Below, piece after piece: positions 19,701-28,610 of a stretch of DNA of 64,000 nucleotides. Position 1 is the stretch's first letter. Each line of letters opens with the position of its first letter. The DNA comes from Sphingomonadaceae bacterium. Lineage in GTDB: Bacteria > Pseudomonadota > Alphaproteobacteria > Sphingomonadales > Sphingomonadaceae. A program made the position numbers and the translations under genes. The notes below the pieces were generated by a model. That model was not told the DNA's origin. It did not search any database and saw only the letters and a list, made by a program, of their open reading frames with translations. The DNA lies in the NCBI GenBank assembly GCA_009926135.1, contig RFPL01000002.1, positions 1 through 64,000 on the forward strand, given 5' to 3'.

Positions 19701-20250
19701 AATCGAGCCGCAAGCCGGCGTCGAGGCCCGAGGGGTGGATATCGAAGATGGAGCCGCGCACTGCATATTCGCCGGCATCGATCACCGTGTCAGTGCGGCT
19801 GTAGCCCTGACGCTGGAGCAGGGCGATTAGGCTTTCCCGGCCGATCTCCATGCCTGGCTTCAGAAGCTTGACCGATTCGCGGATGCGGAAGGGCGTAAGC
19901 GTCCGCTGCAACACGGCGTTGATCGTGGTGACCAGCAGCTGTGGCCCCTCGGCCTTGGCCTGCAACCGATAGAGTGCGGCAAGCCGGCGGGCGCTGACCG
20001 ACAGGGCTGGACTGGCGCGGTCGTAGGGCAGGCAGTCCCAGCTGGGGAAGGTGATGACGTCCAGTTCGGGCGCGAAGAAGGCGGCGGCATCGGCCACGGC
20101 CTGCATGGCCGCCTCGTCCGGCGCGATGAACACCGCCCGGCCTTTCGCGGCGCGGGCAAGGTCCGCGAGCACCAGGGGCTGGGCACCGCGGGCCAGTCCT
20201 GACAGGGTCAGGGGCGATGTCGCCGAAAGAATCTTGTTCAGGTCTGGCAT
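16777..20250 (-). CDS. mfd: Transcription-repair coupling factor Mfd
   Basis: Mfd removes RNA polymerase stalled at DNA lesions and recruits UvrA. The 1157-residue protein has the N-terminal UvrB-like region, then the RNA-polymerase-interacting domain ([13 protein letters not shown]), and the RecG-like translocase with Walker [10 protein letters not shown] at 635-643 and DEEQRFGV. The translocation motif [11 protein letters not shown] and the C-terminal TRCF domain follow. Length is full. The start at 20250 (MPDLNKIL) was preferred over a frame reaching 20283. Its stop is three bases beyond that of the convergent EAL gene. It is followed upstream by sdhE on the same strand, a common alphaproteobacterial arrangement. 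Confidence 0.97.
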   Translation of the reverse strand: MPDLNKILSATSPLTLSGLARGAQPLVLADLARAAKGRAVFIAPDEAAMQAVADAAAFFAPELDVITFPSWDCLPYDRASPALSVSARRLAALYRLQAKAEGPQLLVTTINAVLQRTLTPFRIRESVKLLKPGMEIGRESLIALLQRQGYSRTDTVIDAGEYAVRGSIFDIHPSGLDAGLRLDFFGDELETLRLFDPGTQRSIGTREQHLLLPASEALLDDDSVKRFRTRYREQFGANATGDPLYQAVSEGRRLAGMEHWLPLFEERMVTLFDHLSDDDLVVVDSAAQGAADERLGDIADYFAARTDTAGKAAGSYRPLGPGALYLTREELTARQTGWPIHRADLFAQPDSATTVDFGFASGRDFAPERARGDNVYEAAARYLTGQAAQGRKALIACYTAGSRARIAAILGEAVKPAPVEAETWQEALGFAAKGLPVALVLPLDNGFSSPALELITEQDLLGDRLVRRKKRKKSADAFLAELAALAPGDLVVHMDHGIGRYEGLQSIPVGQSPHDCVMLTYAGGDKLYIPVENIDVLSRYGSDSDLVALDRLGGEGWQRRKSRLKERIREIAHELLRTAAQRALRQAPVLAPEQASYDQFADRFPWAETEDQERAIEDVLEDLSAGRPMDRLVCGDVGFGKTEVALRGAFVAAMAGQQVAVVAPTTLLARQHYSNFVERFAGFPLNIGRLSRLVPAKEATATREGLADGTIDVVIGTHAILSKSVKFKRLGLVIVDEEQRFGVNHKEALKQLRSDVHVLTLTATPIPRTLQMAMSGLRELSTIQTPPVDRLAVRTYVMEWDNMVMREALLREHHRGGQSFIVVPRIADMESVEQWLRDTVPEIRFVTAHGQMAPTEVEERMSAFYEKKYEVLLSTTIVESGLDIPSANTIIIHRADRFGLAQLYQLRGRVGRSKLRAYAYLTTPADMQLNVVAEKRLKVLGDLDSLGAGFQLASHDLDIRGAGNLLGDEQSGHIREVGFELYQSMLEDAILAAKAGDMGIAKERHSLSPQITVDAPIMIPEDYVPDLAVRMALYRRLNDTEDHGEVEAISAEMIDRFGPLPAPTANLVKLIQIKQQAIIANIAKIDVGAKGTLVSFHNDEFVDPAGLIAYTERLNGAVKLRPDSKLVVNRAWGDPAARLNGLFQLTKGLSAIARKAR

Positions 20251-20342
20251 GGTCCGCGCAATAACAATTGCCCCGCGGGCCATTTTTGCGGCCAGCGGGG
20301 TGGGAATCGATAAGGCGGCCTTAGCGCGGGCTTAGCGCCGTG

Positions 20343-20609
20343 TCAGTGCGGGATTTCGACGTAGTCGAGCTTGCGGAAGGCATCCATTTGCACGCCGCGG
20401 TATTCCTCGGGCACAACAAGGGTGCCCAGGGCCCAGCCCATGATGTCGACGTCCTCTTCCTCGAGCAGCGCCTCGAACCAGGCGCACTCCACCTCACCCC
20501 ACTGGGCGTGGTAGCGATCGAAAAAGCCGCCGATCATGTAATCGGCTTCGCGGGTGCCACGGTGCCATGCCCGGAACTGCAGACGCTTGAGGCGATTAAG
20601 ATCGATCAT
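20343..20609 (-). CDS. sdhE: FAD assembly factor SdhE (succinate dehydrogenase assembly factor 2)
   Basis: This 88-residue helical protein belongs to the SdhE/Sdh5/CptB family, which promotes covalent attachment of FAD to SdhA. The family motif is visible as RGTREADYMIGGFFD near residues 17-31, with the essential RG dipeptide. Acidic residues and tryptophans in the C-terminal helices (EALLEEEDVDIMGW) are also typical. The ATG at 20609 gives MIDLNRLKRLQF, matching relatives; a TTG at 20645 is unlikely. It sits just upstream of mfd on the same strand. Confidence 0.93.
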   Translation of the reverse strand: MIDLNRLKRLQFRAWHRGTREADYMIGGFFDRYHAQWGEVECAWFEALLEEEDVDIMGWALGTLVVPEEYRGVQMDAFRKLDYVEIPH

Positions 20610-20649
20610 GTGATCGCCGCTAGGCCGCCGCGCCAGCCAAGGCAAGCGT

Positions 20650-21054
20650 TCACCGCTCCTCGCGCAGGGCCTCGATCACATCGCGCGGCTGGAAGCCGAT
20701 CAGGTCCTTGCCCACTTCCTTGCGCAGCACTTCCCTGGTCTTGGCGTGATAGTGTCGGCGCATTTCGCCCAAGGTGCGCGGTGCGGCCATGATCACCAGG
20801 TCCTTGATCCGGTGGCTGAGCACCTGATCGTTGAGCCAGAGCGACGCAGCCCGGGCATGGGCATCTTCGTCCATCTGGCGGTCGGCGTGATTGCCCGGAC
20901 TGGAACGATGCCCGACATCGGAATGCCCGGCGCTGTCCAGCTCTGGCGGGTCAAGCAGCAGGAGCTGGGGTTCAGCCTCGCTACCGGCATTGCGATAGAC
21001 GTCGAACGATTCGCCATCGACCAAAGCGACGACGCATCCGTGAGGTATAAGCAT
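20650..21054 (-). CDS. Host-attachment-family protein (Host_attach / BaeRF-like)
   Basis: This 134-residue soluble protein resembles the family named for a protein required for attachment to host cells, now grouped with bacterial eRF1-like (BaeRF) proteins. Supporting features are the N-terminal strand IPHGCVVALVDG, the central segment with H and D residues (GNHADRQMDED), LVIMAAPRTLGEMRR and the closing KDLIGFQPRDVIEAL. The family name comes from an Agrobacterium attachment phenotype; the molecular activity is unproven. GGGAG lies before the ATG. It sits between sdhE and recG, an accessory insertion in an otherwise conserved repair block. No signal peptide is visible, which argues against a surface adhesin. 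Confidence 0.8.
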   Translation of the reverse strand: MLIPHGCVVALVDGESFDVYRNAGSEAEPQLLLLDPPELDSAGHSDVGHRSSPGNHADRQMDEDAHARAASLWLNDQVLSHRIKDLVIMAAPRTLGEMRRHYHAKTREVLRKEVGKDLIGFQPRDVIEALREER

Positions 21055-21173
21055 GTCTGTCTCCCTTCAGCTGAGCTGTATTGATCCAAACCCGTTTCGC
21101 CATGCCTTAGGTCCATGTCCATGAGCTACATCAACATCTGGCAAATTGTGCTGACCCCGGTCTATTGACGCCA

Positions 21174-23231
21174 ATGCGCCCCGATCAGCTCAATCCCCTG
21201 TTCGTCGCGGCTGACAGCCTGAAGGGCGTCGGCCCCGGTCTGGCGCGTCCGCTGGAAAAGCTGGGACTGACCCGGGTCAAGGATTTCGCCTACCACCTGC
21301 CCGATCGGTTCGTGGAGCGACGCGCGGTAGCCAGTCTGGACGATGCCTCGGTTGGTGAGAACATTGTCGTCGCGTTGACCCCGATCGAACATCGCAGTTC
21401 CAGCGGACGCGGGCCGTTCCGGGTGCTGGCCCAGGATGCGATCGGCAATGTCTGCGCGCTCAGCTATTTCGGCCGCGCCTCCTATTCCGCGAAAAAGCTG
21501 CTGCCATTGGGCGAACAGCGGTGGGTCGCGGGCCGGCTGGAGCAGTACGGGCAGATGCTGCAAATGGTCCACCCCGATCATATTGAAGCGGACAGCGCCG
21601 GACTACTCGGCCAGCTGGTGGAACCTGTCTATCCGCTGTCGGAAGGCCTCACGCAGGGCCGGCTGGCGACCTTGGTCGAGCAGGCGCTGTCGGGCGTGCC
21701 CGAACTGCCCGAATGGATCGAGCCGGGTCTGTTGGCCAAGCTGCAGTGGCCAGCCTGGCGCGATGCGTTGGCGCTGGCGCATCGGGGTGTTCACGCCGCC
21801 GCCCGCGATCGGCTGGCCTATGACGAACTGCTGGCCAACAGCCTGGCGCTGATGCTGGTGCGCCAGTCGAATCGCAAGCAGAGCGGGACGCCGCTGCAAG
21901 GCGATGGCTCGCGCCGGACGCGGTTGAACCTGCCGTTCCCGCTGACCGGCGCGCAGCAGCGCTCCATCGCGGAAATAGCGGGCGACCTGGCCCAGAGCGC
22001 GCCAATGCTGCGATTGCTGCAGGGCGATGTCGGCTCAGGCAAGACCGTGGTGGCGTTCTCCGCAATGCTGATCGCGGTAGAGGCGGGGGCACAGGCGGCA
22101 CTGCTCGCCCCGACTGAAATCCTCGCTCGCCAGCATCATGAAACCCTGACCCGGCTGGCAGCCGGGACCGGCGTGGAAATCGCCCTGTTGACCGGCCGGG
22201 ACAAGGGCCGCGCGCGCGAGGCGATCCTGATGGGTTTGATCGATGGCTCGATCGACATGGTGGTTGGGACGCACGCCATCTTCCAGGACGCGGTTGCCTA
22301 CCGGAACCTTGCGCTGGTGGTGATCGATGAACAGCACCGCTTTGGCGTTGGCCAGCGGTTGATGCTGGCGCAGAAGGGCCGCCGCGCCCCGCATTGCCTG
22401 GCCATGACCGCCACGCCGATCCCGCGGACCCTGACCCTGGCCCAGTATGGCGAGATGGACGTCAGCAAGCTCGACGAGATGCCGCCGGGACGTCAGCCGA
22501 TCGATACCCGCGTCGTCGCCGTGGAGCGGCAGGAGGACGTGATCGGCGCGATTGGCCGACACCTTGAGAGCGGACAGCAGGCCTATTGGGTCTGCCCGAT
22601 GGTGCGCGAGCAGGAGAACGAGGATCTGGCCGCCGCCGAAGCCCGCCATGCCGAATTGCAGGCGCGGTTCGGTGATACTGTCGTGCTGGTGCACGGCCAG
22701 CTCCGGCCCGAAATGAAGGATGCGGCGATGGAGCGCTTTGCCCGCGGCGAGGCAAGGCTGCTGGTCGCCACCACCGTGATCGAGGTCGGGGTCGATGTGC
22801 CCAATGCCACGCTGATGGTGATCGAACAGGCGGAACGCTTCGGCCTTGCGCAGCTGCACCAGTTGCGCGGCCGGGTCGGGCGGGGGAGCGGCAAGAGCAC
22901 TTGCCTGCTGCTGCGCGGGCCGAACCTTTCGGAAACGGCCCGGCAGCGGCTGGCCCTGATGCGCGAGACGCAGGACGGGTTCCGACTCGCGGAGGAAGAC
23001 CTGGCCTTGCGCGGCGGGGGCGAACTGCTTGGTACACGCCAGTCCGGTGACACGCCATTCCGGGTCGCCAGTCTTGAGCAAATCCAGAAGCTTCTGCCGC
23101 TGGCCCACGATGATGCCCGTTTGCTGATGGAGCGCGACGGCGGTCTGACCGGCGATCGGGGCGAGGCGGCGCGCCTGCTGTTGTACTTGTTCGAGCGCGA
23201 CTGGGGCGTACAGTTGCTGCGCGGGGGCTAG
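21174..23231 (+). CDS. recG: ATP-dependent DNA helicase RecG
   Basis: RecG remodels stalled replication forks and branched DNA. The 685-residue protein has the N-terminal wedge (OB) domain, Walker A GDVGSGKT at 284-291, DEQH in VVIDEQHRFGV, the TATPIPRTL motif and the C-terminal [11 protein letters not shown] translocation element also found in Mfd. Length is normal. ATG at 21174 was preferred to the TTG three codons earlier. The gene is divergent from the host-attachment-family gene across 119 bases in which I see no clear promoter. Confidence 0.97.
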   Translation: MRPDQLNPLFVAADSLKGVGPGLARPLEKLGLTRVKDFAYHLPDRFVERRAVASLDDASVGENIVVALTPIEHRSSSGRGPFRVLAQDAIGNVCALSYFGRASYSAKKLLPLGEQRWVAGRLEQYGQMLQMVHPDHIEADSAGLLGQLVEPVYPLSEGLTQGRLATLVEQALSGVPELPEWIEPGLLAKLQWPAWRDALALAHRGVHAAARDRLAYDELLANSLALMLVRQSNRKQSGTPLQGDGSRRTRLNLPFPLTGAQQRSIAEIAGDLAQSAPMLRLLQGDVGSGKTVVAFSAMLIAVEAGAQAALLAPTEILARQHHETLTRLAAGTGVEIALLTGRDKGRAREAILMGLIDGSIDMVVGTHAIFQDAVAYRNLALVVIDEQHRFGVGQRLMLAQKGRRAPHCLAMTATPIPRTLTLAQYGEMDVSKLDEMPPGRQPIDTRVVAVERQEDVIGAIGRHLESGQQAYWVCPMVREQENEDLAAAEARHAELQARFGDTVVLVHGQLRPEMKDAAMERFARGEARLLVATTVIEVGVDVPNATLMVIEQAERFGLAQLHQLRGRVGRGSGKSTCLLLRGPNLSETARQRLALMRETQDGFRLAEEDLALRGGGELLGTRQSGDTPFRVASLEQIQKLLPLAHDDARLLMERDGGLTGDRGEAARLLLYLFERDWGVQLLRGG

Positions 23232-23306
23232 GCAGCCCTAGGTCCATCTTCCGGTTCTGGATGGTCGGAGCGACACTCTGCATCTAGCCAGGATCGGACA
23301 GTCCAG

Positions 23307-23750
23307 ATGAATGCCATGCCCAGAGCCGCCCGCCAGTTGGGCTATGCCGGAATCCTGCCGCAGGCGCTCTGCGCGATTTATGCGTTTGATGGCGGGAAAT
23401 GGCAGTGGACTGCCCAGGCAATCGCGTTTGGCTATGCTGCGCTGATCTTCAGCTTTCTGGGCGGGGTGTGGTGGGGTATCGGCATCTCCCGGCAGGATGC
23501 GCCGCGCTGGATCTTCGGTTGCGCGGTCATGCCCAGCCTGTTGGCCCTGGCGGCCTACGCGCCGTGGATCCTCGGGTGGGAGTGGCCCGGTCCATCCTTG
23601 GTGGCGGTCGGCGTGCTGCTGATGGTATCGCCGCTGGTCGATAGTTTGATTGGCGGGATAGACGCCGGCTGGCTGGCCTTGCGGCTGCAGCTGTCGCTGG
23701 GCCTGGGCGGCCTGACGACATTCATCGGCTATCTAGCGTTGCTAGGATGA
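23307..23750 (+). CDS. DUF3429 family membrane protein
   Basis: This 147-residue protein has about four membrane segments and fits the DUF3429 family. The family pattern appears as GYAGILPQ near the start, FLGGVWWGIG in the second helix, and MVSPLVDSL later. The paired tryptophans and glycines in FLGGVWWG are the best signature. Function is unknown; distribution in Alphaproteobacteria is broad. It follows recG by 75 bases and may be co-transcribed. tRNA-Pro lies just past its end on the other strand. Confidence 0.8.
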   Translation: MNAMPRAARQLGYAGILPQALCAIYAFDGGKWQWTAQAIAFGYAALIFSFLGGVWWGIGISRQDAPRWIFGCAVMPSLLALAAYAPWILGWEWPGPSLVAVGVLLMVSPLVDSLIGGIDAGWLALRLQLSLGLGGLTTFIGYLALLG

Positions 23751-23752
23751 TT

Positions 23753-23829
23753 TGGTCGGGGAAAGAGGATTCGAACCTCCGGCCCCTGCCTCCCGAAGAC
23801 AGTGCTCTACCAGGCTGAGCTATTCCCCG
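23753..23829 (-). tRNA. tRNA-Pro (anticodon CGG)
   Basis: The minus strand gives a 77-base cloverleaf with the encoded CCA. The acceptor is CGGGGAA/TTCCCCG, the D arm is TAGCTCAGCCTGGTAGAGCA, and the anticodon stem CTGTC/GGCAG has loop TTCGGGA with anticodon CGG. The T arm is GGTTCGAATCC and the discriminator is A. No U-tract terminator is evident after it. Confidence 0.96.
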
Positions 23830-23940
23830 ACCGATCATCGCCCCCAAGACCAATACAGCCGGAGGGGCAAGGCAGGAGCGGGCCTATAGTAGGGCAAGTG
23901 CGGGGTGGCAAGCGGGCAATCGCATGTTTATCGTCAACCC

Positions 23941-24897
23941 ATGGCCACAGCCGCGAATCTCTCCTCCGCCCCCCGCCACCCGCACTGGGAATGGCAGTAT
24001 CTCGACCTCATGCGCCAGATCTGGGAGCATGGGGATGAGCGCGTTGACCGGACTGGCGTTGGCACTCGGTCGGTATTCGGCACGCAGATTCGCTTTGACC
24101 TTGCAGGCGGTGCCATGCCGCTGGTCACGACGAAACGCGTCTACTGGAAGACTGCGGCGCGCGAATTCCTGTGGTTCCTGACTGGTGAGACCAACATCCG
24201 CCCGCTGGTGCAGCAGGGGGTCAAGATCTGGAACGAGTGGCCGCACGCGAATTACGTGAAGGCCACTGGAGAGGCGATTTCGGTTGAAGCGTTTGCCGAA
24301 CGCATTGCGGCCGATGCCGGATTTGCGGCGCAATGGGGCGATCTGGGCCCGGTCTACGGCAAGCAGTGGGTGGACTGGCCGGTCTATGTCCCGGCGGGTG
24401 ATAACTTGTACAAACGCGACAAGGGCGTGAACCAGGTGGCACAGGTCGTAGACAGCCTGCGCAACAATCCCGGCAGCCGGCGGCATATCGTCGAAGGCTG
24501 GAACGTGGCTGAGCTGGACCAGATGTCGCTGCCGCCGTGCCACAAGACCTACCAATTCCACGTCGGCAATGGCCGGCTCAATTGCGCGCTCTATCAGCGG
24601 AGCTGCGATGTTGCGCTGGGGCTGCCGTTCAACCTGTTCAGTGCCGCGCTGTTCACCCGGATGCTGGCGCAGCAATGTGATCTGGAGCCGGGCGAACTGG
24701 TCTGGATGGGCGGGGATACGCACCTGTACCTGAACCATGCGGAACTGGTTGCAGCGCAGCTTGAGCGCAGCCCGTCGGGCCACCCGACCATGACCATGAC
24801 GCGGCAGCCCGATTCGATTTTCGGTTACGCAATCGAGGACTTCGAGGTGCTCGATTATGCCCCGCAGGCCCATATTTCCGCGCCCGTCGCAGTTTGA
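23941..24897 (+). CDS. thyA: Thymidylate synthase
   Basis: ThyA methylates dUMP to dTMP using methylene-tetrahydrofolate. The catalytic cysteine is Cys200 in LPPCHKTYQF; DRTGVGTRS near the start, RSCDVALGLPFN and the C-terminal DYAPQAHISAPVAV are also diagnostic. At 318 residues it is the longer form, with an insertion of about 50 residues between roughly 85 and 140 relative to the 264-residue Escherichia coli enzyme, as in the Lactobacillus casei type. The ATG at 23941 was chosen; an upstream frame from 23905 adds unconserved residues. The bkd promoter begins 9 bases after the stop. Confidence 0.97.
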   Translation: MATAANLSSAPRHPHWEWQYLDLMRQIWEHGDERVDRTGVGTRSVFGTQIRFDLAGGAMPLVTTKRVYWKTAAREFLWFLTGETNIRPLVQQGVKIWNEWPHANYVKATGEAISVEAFAERIAADAGFAAQWGDLGPVYGKQWVDWPVYVPAGDNLYKRDKGVNQVAQVVDSLRNNPGSRRHIVEGWNVAELDQMSLPPCHKTYQFHVGNGRLNCALYQRSCDVALGLPFNLFSAALFTRMLAQQCDLEPGELVWMGGDTHLYLNHAELVAAQLERSPSGHPTMTMTRQPDSIFGYAIEDFEVLDYAPQAHISAPVAV

Positions 24898-24905
24898 GGC
24901 GATAG

Positions 24906-24934
24906 TTGACGCTGTAGCGACTTTGAAATAAAAT
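24906..24934 (+). promoter_or_regulatory. Strong sigma-70-type promoter of the bkd operon
   Basis: TTGACG at 24906-24911 and TAAAAT at 24929-24934 are separated by exactly 17 bases. The surrounding 24913-24955 stretch is unusually AT-rich for this genome. Initiation near 24941 would give a leader of about 50 bases. Confidence 0.65.
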
Positions 24935-24989
24935 AACGCTCACGTAGAATATTGCTTCCACCTCGATGGGAAGCGGGAGAGCGCGAAGG

Positions 24990-26291
24990 ATGGCCACCGG
25001 ACCTGATCCTGCGAAGGCTGCGCGCGGCAATTTGCCGCCGCTGTCGCTGCACGTGCCCGAGCCGAATTTCCGGCCTGGTGACCCGGTCGACTATTCGTTC
25101 CTCGACATTCCGCCCGCCGGCTTGCTGCCGCGCCCGGACGAGACCTGTCCGGCCACGGAAACGACCCCGCTCTGCTCTGGCATGGTGCGCGTGCTGGGTG
25201 ACGATCACCACGCGGTCGGCCCCTGGAATCCGAAGCTGGATCCCGACACGCTGCGGCGGATGCTGCGGGCGATGGCGCTGACCCGCGCCTTCGATGACCG
25301 GATGTATCGCGGCCAGCGCCAGGGCAAGACCAGCTTCTACATGAAGTGCACCGGGGAAGAGGCCACCTCGGTTGCCTCGACCTATGCGCTAGCTGCGGAT
25401 GACATGGTGTTCCCGTCATACCGCCAGCAGGGCGTGCTGATCGCGCGGGGCTATCCGCTGACCGAGATGATCAACCAGATCTACTCGAACAAGGCGGACA
25501 AGCTTAAGGGCCGGCAGCTGCCGATCATGTATTCCTGCCGGGACTACAATTTCTTCACGATCAGCGGCAACCTGGCGACGCAGTATCCCCAGGCAGTCGG
25601 TTGGGCCATGGCCAGCGCGATCAAGGGTGACAGCCGGATTGCCACGGCCTGGGTGGGTGAAGGCTCCAGCGCCGAGGGTGATTTCCACGCCGCGATGACC
25701 TTTGCCGCGGTCTACAACGCGCCGGTGGTGATGAATGTCGTCAACAACCAGTGGGCAATCTCCAGCTTCTCGGGTTTTGCCGGGGCTGAGCGCAGCACCT
25801 TTGCCAACCGCGCAGTCGGCTATGGCATTGCCGGCATCCGGGTCGACGGGAACGATGCCCTGGCGGTCTATGCCGCTACCCGCTGGGCCGCCAACCGCGC
25901 CCGCGCCAACGGCGGGCCGACCCTGATCGAGCACTTCACTTACCGCGCCGAAGGCCACTCCACCTCTGACGATCCGGGCGCCTACCGCTCGGCGCACGAG
26001 CGCGAGGAATGGCCGCTCGGCGATCCGATCATGCGGCTGAAGCGTCACCTGATCGAGCTGGGTGAATGGTCGCTTGAGCAGCAGGAGGCGATGGACACCG
26101 AACTGGTCGATCTGGTCAAGGCCGCGACCAAGGAGGCCGAGAAGAACGGCATCCTCGGCCACGGGCTGCATCACCCGTTCCACACCATGTTCGAGGATGT
26201 CTACAAGGAGCTGCCCTGGCACCTTGAAGAGCAGGCCAAGCAGGCGATCCGCGAACGGCAGATCAAGTGGCCCGAATGGAAGCCGGAATGA
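24990..26291 (+). CDS. bkdA1: Branched-chain 2-oxoacid dehydrogenase E1 subunit alpha
   Basis: This is the thiamine-diphosphate-binding E1 alpha subunit of the complex that decarboxylates 2-oxo acids from Val, Leu and Ile. The 433-residue protein shows the family's QGKTSFYMKCTGEEA stretch, GRQLPIMYS, the ThDP motif from GEGSSAEGDFH to NNQWAIS, and the conserved phosphorylation-loop region HSTSDDPGAYR. The N-terminal 75 residues are a poorly conserved, proline-rich extension typical of the branched-chain type as opposed to pyruvate dehydrogenase. ATG 24990 has GGGAG upstream; ATG 24966 is possible. Its stop overlaps the E1 beta start as ATGA, implying coupled translation. Confidence 0.93.
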   Translation: MATGPDPAKAARGNLPPLSLHVPEPNFRPGDPVDYSFLDIPPAGLLPRPDETCPATETTPLCSGMVRVLGDDHHAVGPWNPKLDPDTLRRMLRAMALTRAFDDRMYRGQRQGKTSFYMKCTGEEATSVASTYALAADDMVFPSYRQQGVLIARGYPLTEMINQIYSNKADKLKGRQLPIMYSCRDYNFFTISGNLATQYPQAVGWAMASAIKGDSRIATAWVGEGSSAEGDFHAAMTFAAVYNAPVVMNVVNNQWAISSFSGFAGAERSTFANRAVGYGIAGIRVDGNDALAVYAATRWAANRARANGGPTLIEHFTYRAEGHSTSDDPGAYRSAHEREEWPLGDPIMRLKRHLIELGEWSLEQQEAMDTELVDLVKAATKEAEKNGILGHGLHHPFHTMFEDVYKELPWHLEEQAKQAIRERQIKWPEWKPE

Positions 26292-27322
26292 CCGAGGCAG
26301 CAACCACCACTCGCCGCCTCAACATGATCGAGGCAATCAACGACGCGCTCCACGTGATGATGGAGCGCGACCCCAATGTCGTCGTGTTCGGCGAGGACGT
26401 GGGCTATTTCGGCGGGGTCTTCCGGGCAACTGCCGGTCTGCAGAAGACTTTCGGCAAGAACCGCGTGTTCGATACGCCGATCAACGAATGTGGGATCATC
26501 GGTGCGGCTGTCGGCATGGGGGCCTATGGCCTGCGCCCGGTGCCGGAAATCCAGTTTGCCGACTATATCTATCCCGGCCTGGACCAGCTCATCTCTGAAG
26601 CGGCGCGGCTGCGCTATCGTTCGGCGGGTGAATTCATCGCCCCGATGACAGTGCGCTCGCCCTTCGGCGGCGGTATCTTTGGCGGGCAGACGCACAGCCA
26701 GTCACCCGAAGCGCTGTTCACGCACGTGGCCGGTCTGAAGACCGTCATCCCTTGCACGCCTTATGACGCCAAGGGTCTGTTGATCAGCGCGATCGAAGAT
26801 GATGATCCGGTGATCTTCTTTGAACCGAAGCGGATCTATAACGGCCCGTTCAATGGCTATTACGACAAGCCGGTAGAGCCTTGGGCGCGCCATCCCGATA
26901 GCGAAGTTCCCGCAGGCTACTACAAGGTGCCGCTCGGCAAGGCGCGGATCGTCCGGGAAGGCGAAGCGATGACCGTGCTGGCTTATGGCACGATGATCCA
27001 TGTCGCCGAAGCCGTCTGCCGCGAGAAGGGCATCGACGCCGAGATCATTGACCTGCGTACCCTGGTCCCGCTCGACATCGAGACTGTGGAAAAGTCTGTG
27101 AAGAAAACCGGCAAATGCCTCATCATCCACGAGGCAACCCGCACCGGCGGGTTTGGCGGTGAACTTTCGGCGCTGGTCCAGGAGCGCTGCTTCTATCACC
27201 TCGAAGCTCCGATTGAGCGCGTGACCGGCTTCGACACTCCTTATCCGCACAGCCTCGAGTGGGCCTATTTCCCCGGTCCCGTCCGCATTGGCGAGGCGGT
27301 TGACCGGCTGATGAAAGCGTAA
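26288..27322 (+). CDS. bkdA2: Branched-chain 2-oxoacid dehydrogenase E1 subunit beta
   Basis: This is the E1 beta partner that completes the heterotetrameric E1 active site. The 344-residue protein carries MIEAINDALHVMMERD, the FGEDVGYFGGVFRAT motif near residue 35-50, TPINECGIIGAAVGMGAYG and the C-terminal HEATRTGGFGGE segment that contacts E2. GEDVGYFGGVF distinguishes branched-chain from pyruvate E1 beta. It overlaps E1 alpha by four bases and is followed by E2 after five bases, so the three form one operon. Confidence 0.95.
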   Translation: MTEAATTTRRLNMIEAINDALHVMMERDPNVVVFGEDVGYFGGVFRATAGLQKTFGKNRVFDTPINECGIIGAAVGMGAYGLRPVPEIQFADYIYPGLDQLISEAARLRYRSAGEFIAPMTVRSPFGGGIFGGQTHSQSPEALFTHVAGLKTVIPCTPYDAKGLLISAIEDDDPVIFFEPKRIYNGPFNGYYDKPVEPWARHPDSEVPAGYYKVPLGKARIVREGEAMTVLAYGTMIHVAEAVCREKGIDAEIIDLRTLVPLDIETVEKSVKKTGKCLIIHEATRTGGFGGELSALVQERCFYHLEAPIERVTGFDTPYPHSLEWAYFPGPVRIGEAVDRLMKA

Positions 27323-27327
27323 CGACC

Positions 27328-28608
27328 ATGGGCAAGTTCACGTTCCGCCTCCCCGACATTGGCGAAGGCATCGCCGAGGCCGAAATCGTCACCTGGCACG
27401 TCAAGGTTGGCGACCGGATCGAGGAAGACGGCAAGATCGCCGACGTCATGACCGACAAGGCCACGGTCGAGATGGAAAGTCCGGTTTCGGGCGTTGTCCT
27501 CGAAGTGGCCGGAGCCGAGGGCGACATGATCGCGATCGGCTCGCCGCTGGTGGTGATCGAAACCGATGGGGAGGGGGAAGTCGAGGAGACTGCCCCCGCG
27601 CCGAAGGCGGAACCGGCCCCAGTGCCGCCGCCGCCGGCTCCTGAACCGGTAGTCGAGGCCGCGCCGGTTGCGCCGCCTCCGCCGCCGCCCACACCGGCCA
27701 TCGCCCAGCCGGCAGCGACCGCCGCCAAGATCCTCGCCAGCCCGGCCGTGCGGGCGCGTGCTGCGGACCTCGGGATCGACCTTGCCCAGGTCAAGCCGGC
27801 CGAGGATGGCCGGGTTCGCCACGCCGATCTGGATGCCTTCTTGGCCTACAATGCGGCTGGCGGTTTTCGCGCACCGGGCGGCAAGCGCGTCGACCAGCAG
27901 ATCAAGGTTATCGGCCTGCGCCGCCGCATTTCCGAGAACATGGCAGCGTCCAAGCGGAATATTCCGCACTTCTCCTATGTAGAGGAATGCGATGCGACCG
28001 CGCTGGAAGAAATGCGCGCGCAGCTTAACGCGGCGCGCGGCGCTGGCAGTGGTGGGCGCCCCAAGCTGACCTTGCTGCCACTGCTGATCACGGCTCTATG
28101 CCGGGCGCTGCAGGATTTCCCGATGCTCAATGCCCGCTTCGATGACGAGGCGGGGGTGGTCACGCGCTTTGGTGCGGTTCAACTCGGCATGGCGACCCAG
28201 ACCGATGGGGGGCTGATGGTTCCGGTGATCCGCGATGCGCAGGACAAGAACCTGTGGCAGCTTGCGACCGAAATCACGCGGCTGGCCGAAGCCGCCCGCA
28301 ATGGCACTGCCAAGAGCGAGGAACTGTCCGGCTCGACCATCACGCTGACTTCATTGGGCCCGCTCGGCGGGGTGGCACACACCCCGGTTATCAATCGGCC
28401 CGAAGTTGCGATCATCGGCCCCAACCGGATCATCGAACGGCCGATGTTTGTGCCCGATGGCATGGGCGGTGAGCGCATCGAGAAGCGCAAGCTGATGAAC
28501 CTCTCCATCAGCTGCGATCATCGCGTGGTGGATGGCTGGGATGCGGCGAGCTTCGTGCAGGCGGTCAAGCGCCTGATCGAAACGCCTGTGCTGTTGCTGG
28601 CCGACTAG
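27328..28608 (+). CDS. bkdB: Branched-chain 2-oxoacid dehydrogenase E2 (dihydrolipoyl acyltransferase)
   Basis: This is the E2 core that transfers the branched acyl group from lipoate to CoA. The 426-residue protein has one N-terminal lipoyl domain with Lys44 in MTDKATVEME, then a Pro/Ala/Glu-rich linker at about 85-130. An E3-binding domain follows (ASPAVRARAADLGIDL, about 131-170), then the acyltransferase domain. The catalytic HRVVDG sits at 398-403. The E3 gene (lipoamide dehydrogenase) is not in the operon or in this window, so E3 is probably supplied from elsewhere. The stop is two bases from that of the convergent downstream gene. Confidence 0.94.
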   Translation: MGKFTFRLPDIGEGIAEAEIVTWHVKVGDRIEEDGKIADVMTDKATVEMESPVSGVVLEVAGAEGDMIAIGSPLVVIETDGEGEVEETAPAPKAEPAPVPPPPAPEPVVEAAPVAPPPPPPTPAIAQPAATAAKILASPAVRARAADLGIDLAQVKPAEDGRVRHADLDAFLAYNAAGGFRAPGGKRVDQQIKVIGLRRRISENMAASKRNIPHFSYVEECDATALEEMRAQLNAARGAGSGGRPKLTLLPLLITALCRALQDFPMLNARFDDEAGVVTRFGAVQLGMATQTDGGLMVPVIRDAQDKNLWQLATEITRLAEAARNGTAKSEELSGSTITLTSLGPLGGVAHTPVINRPEVAIIGPNRIIERPMFVPDGMGGERIEKRKLMNLSISCDHRVVDGWDAASFVQAVKRLIETPVLLLAD

Positions 28609-28610
28609 GC

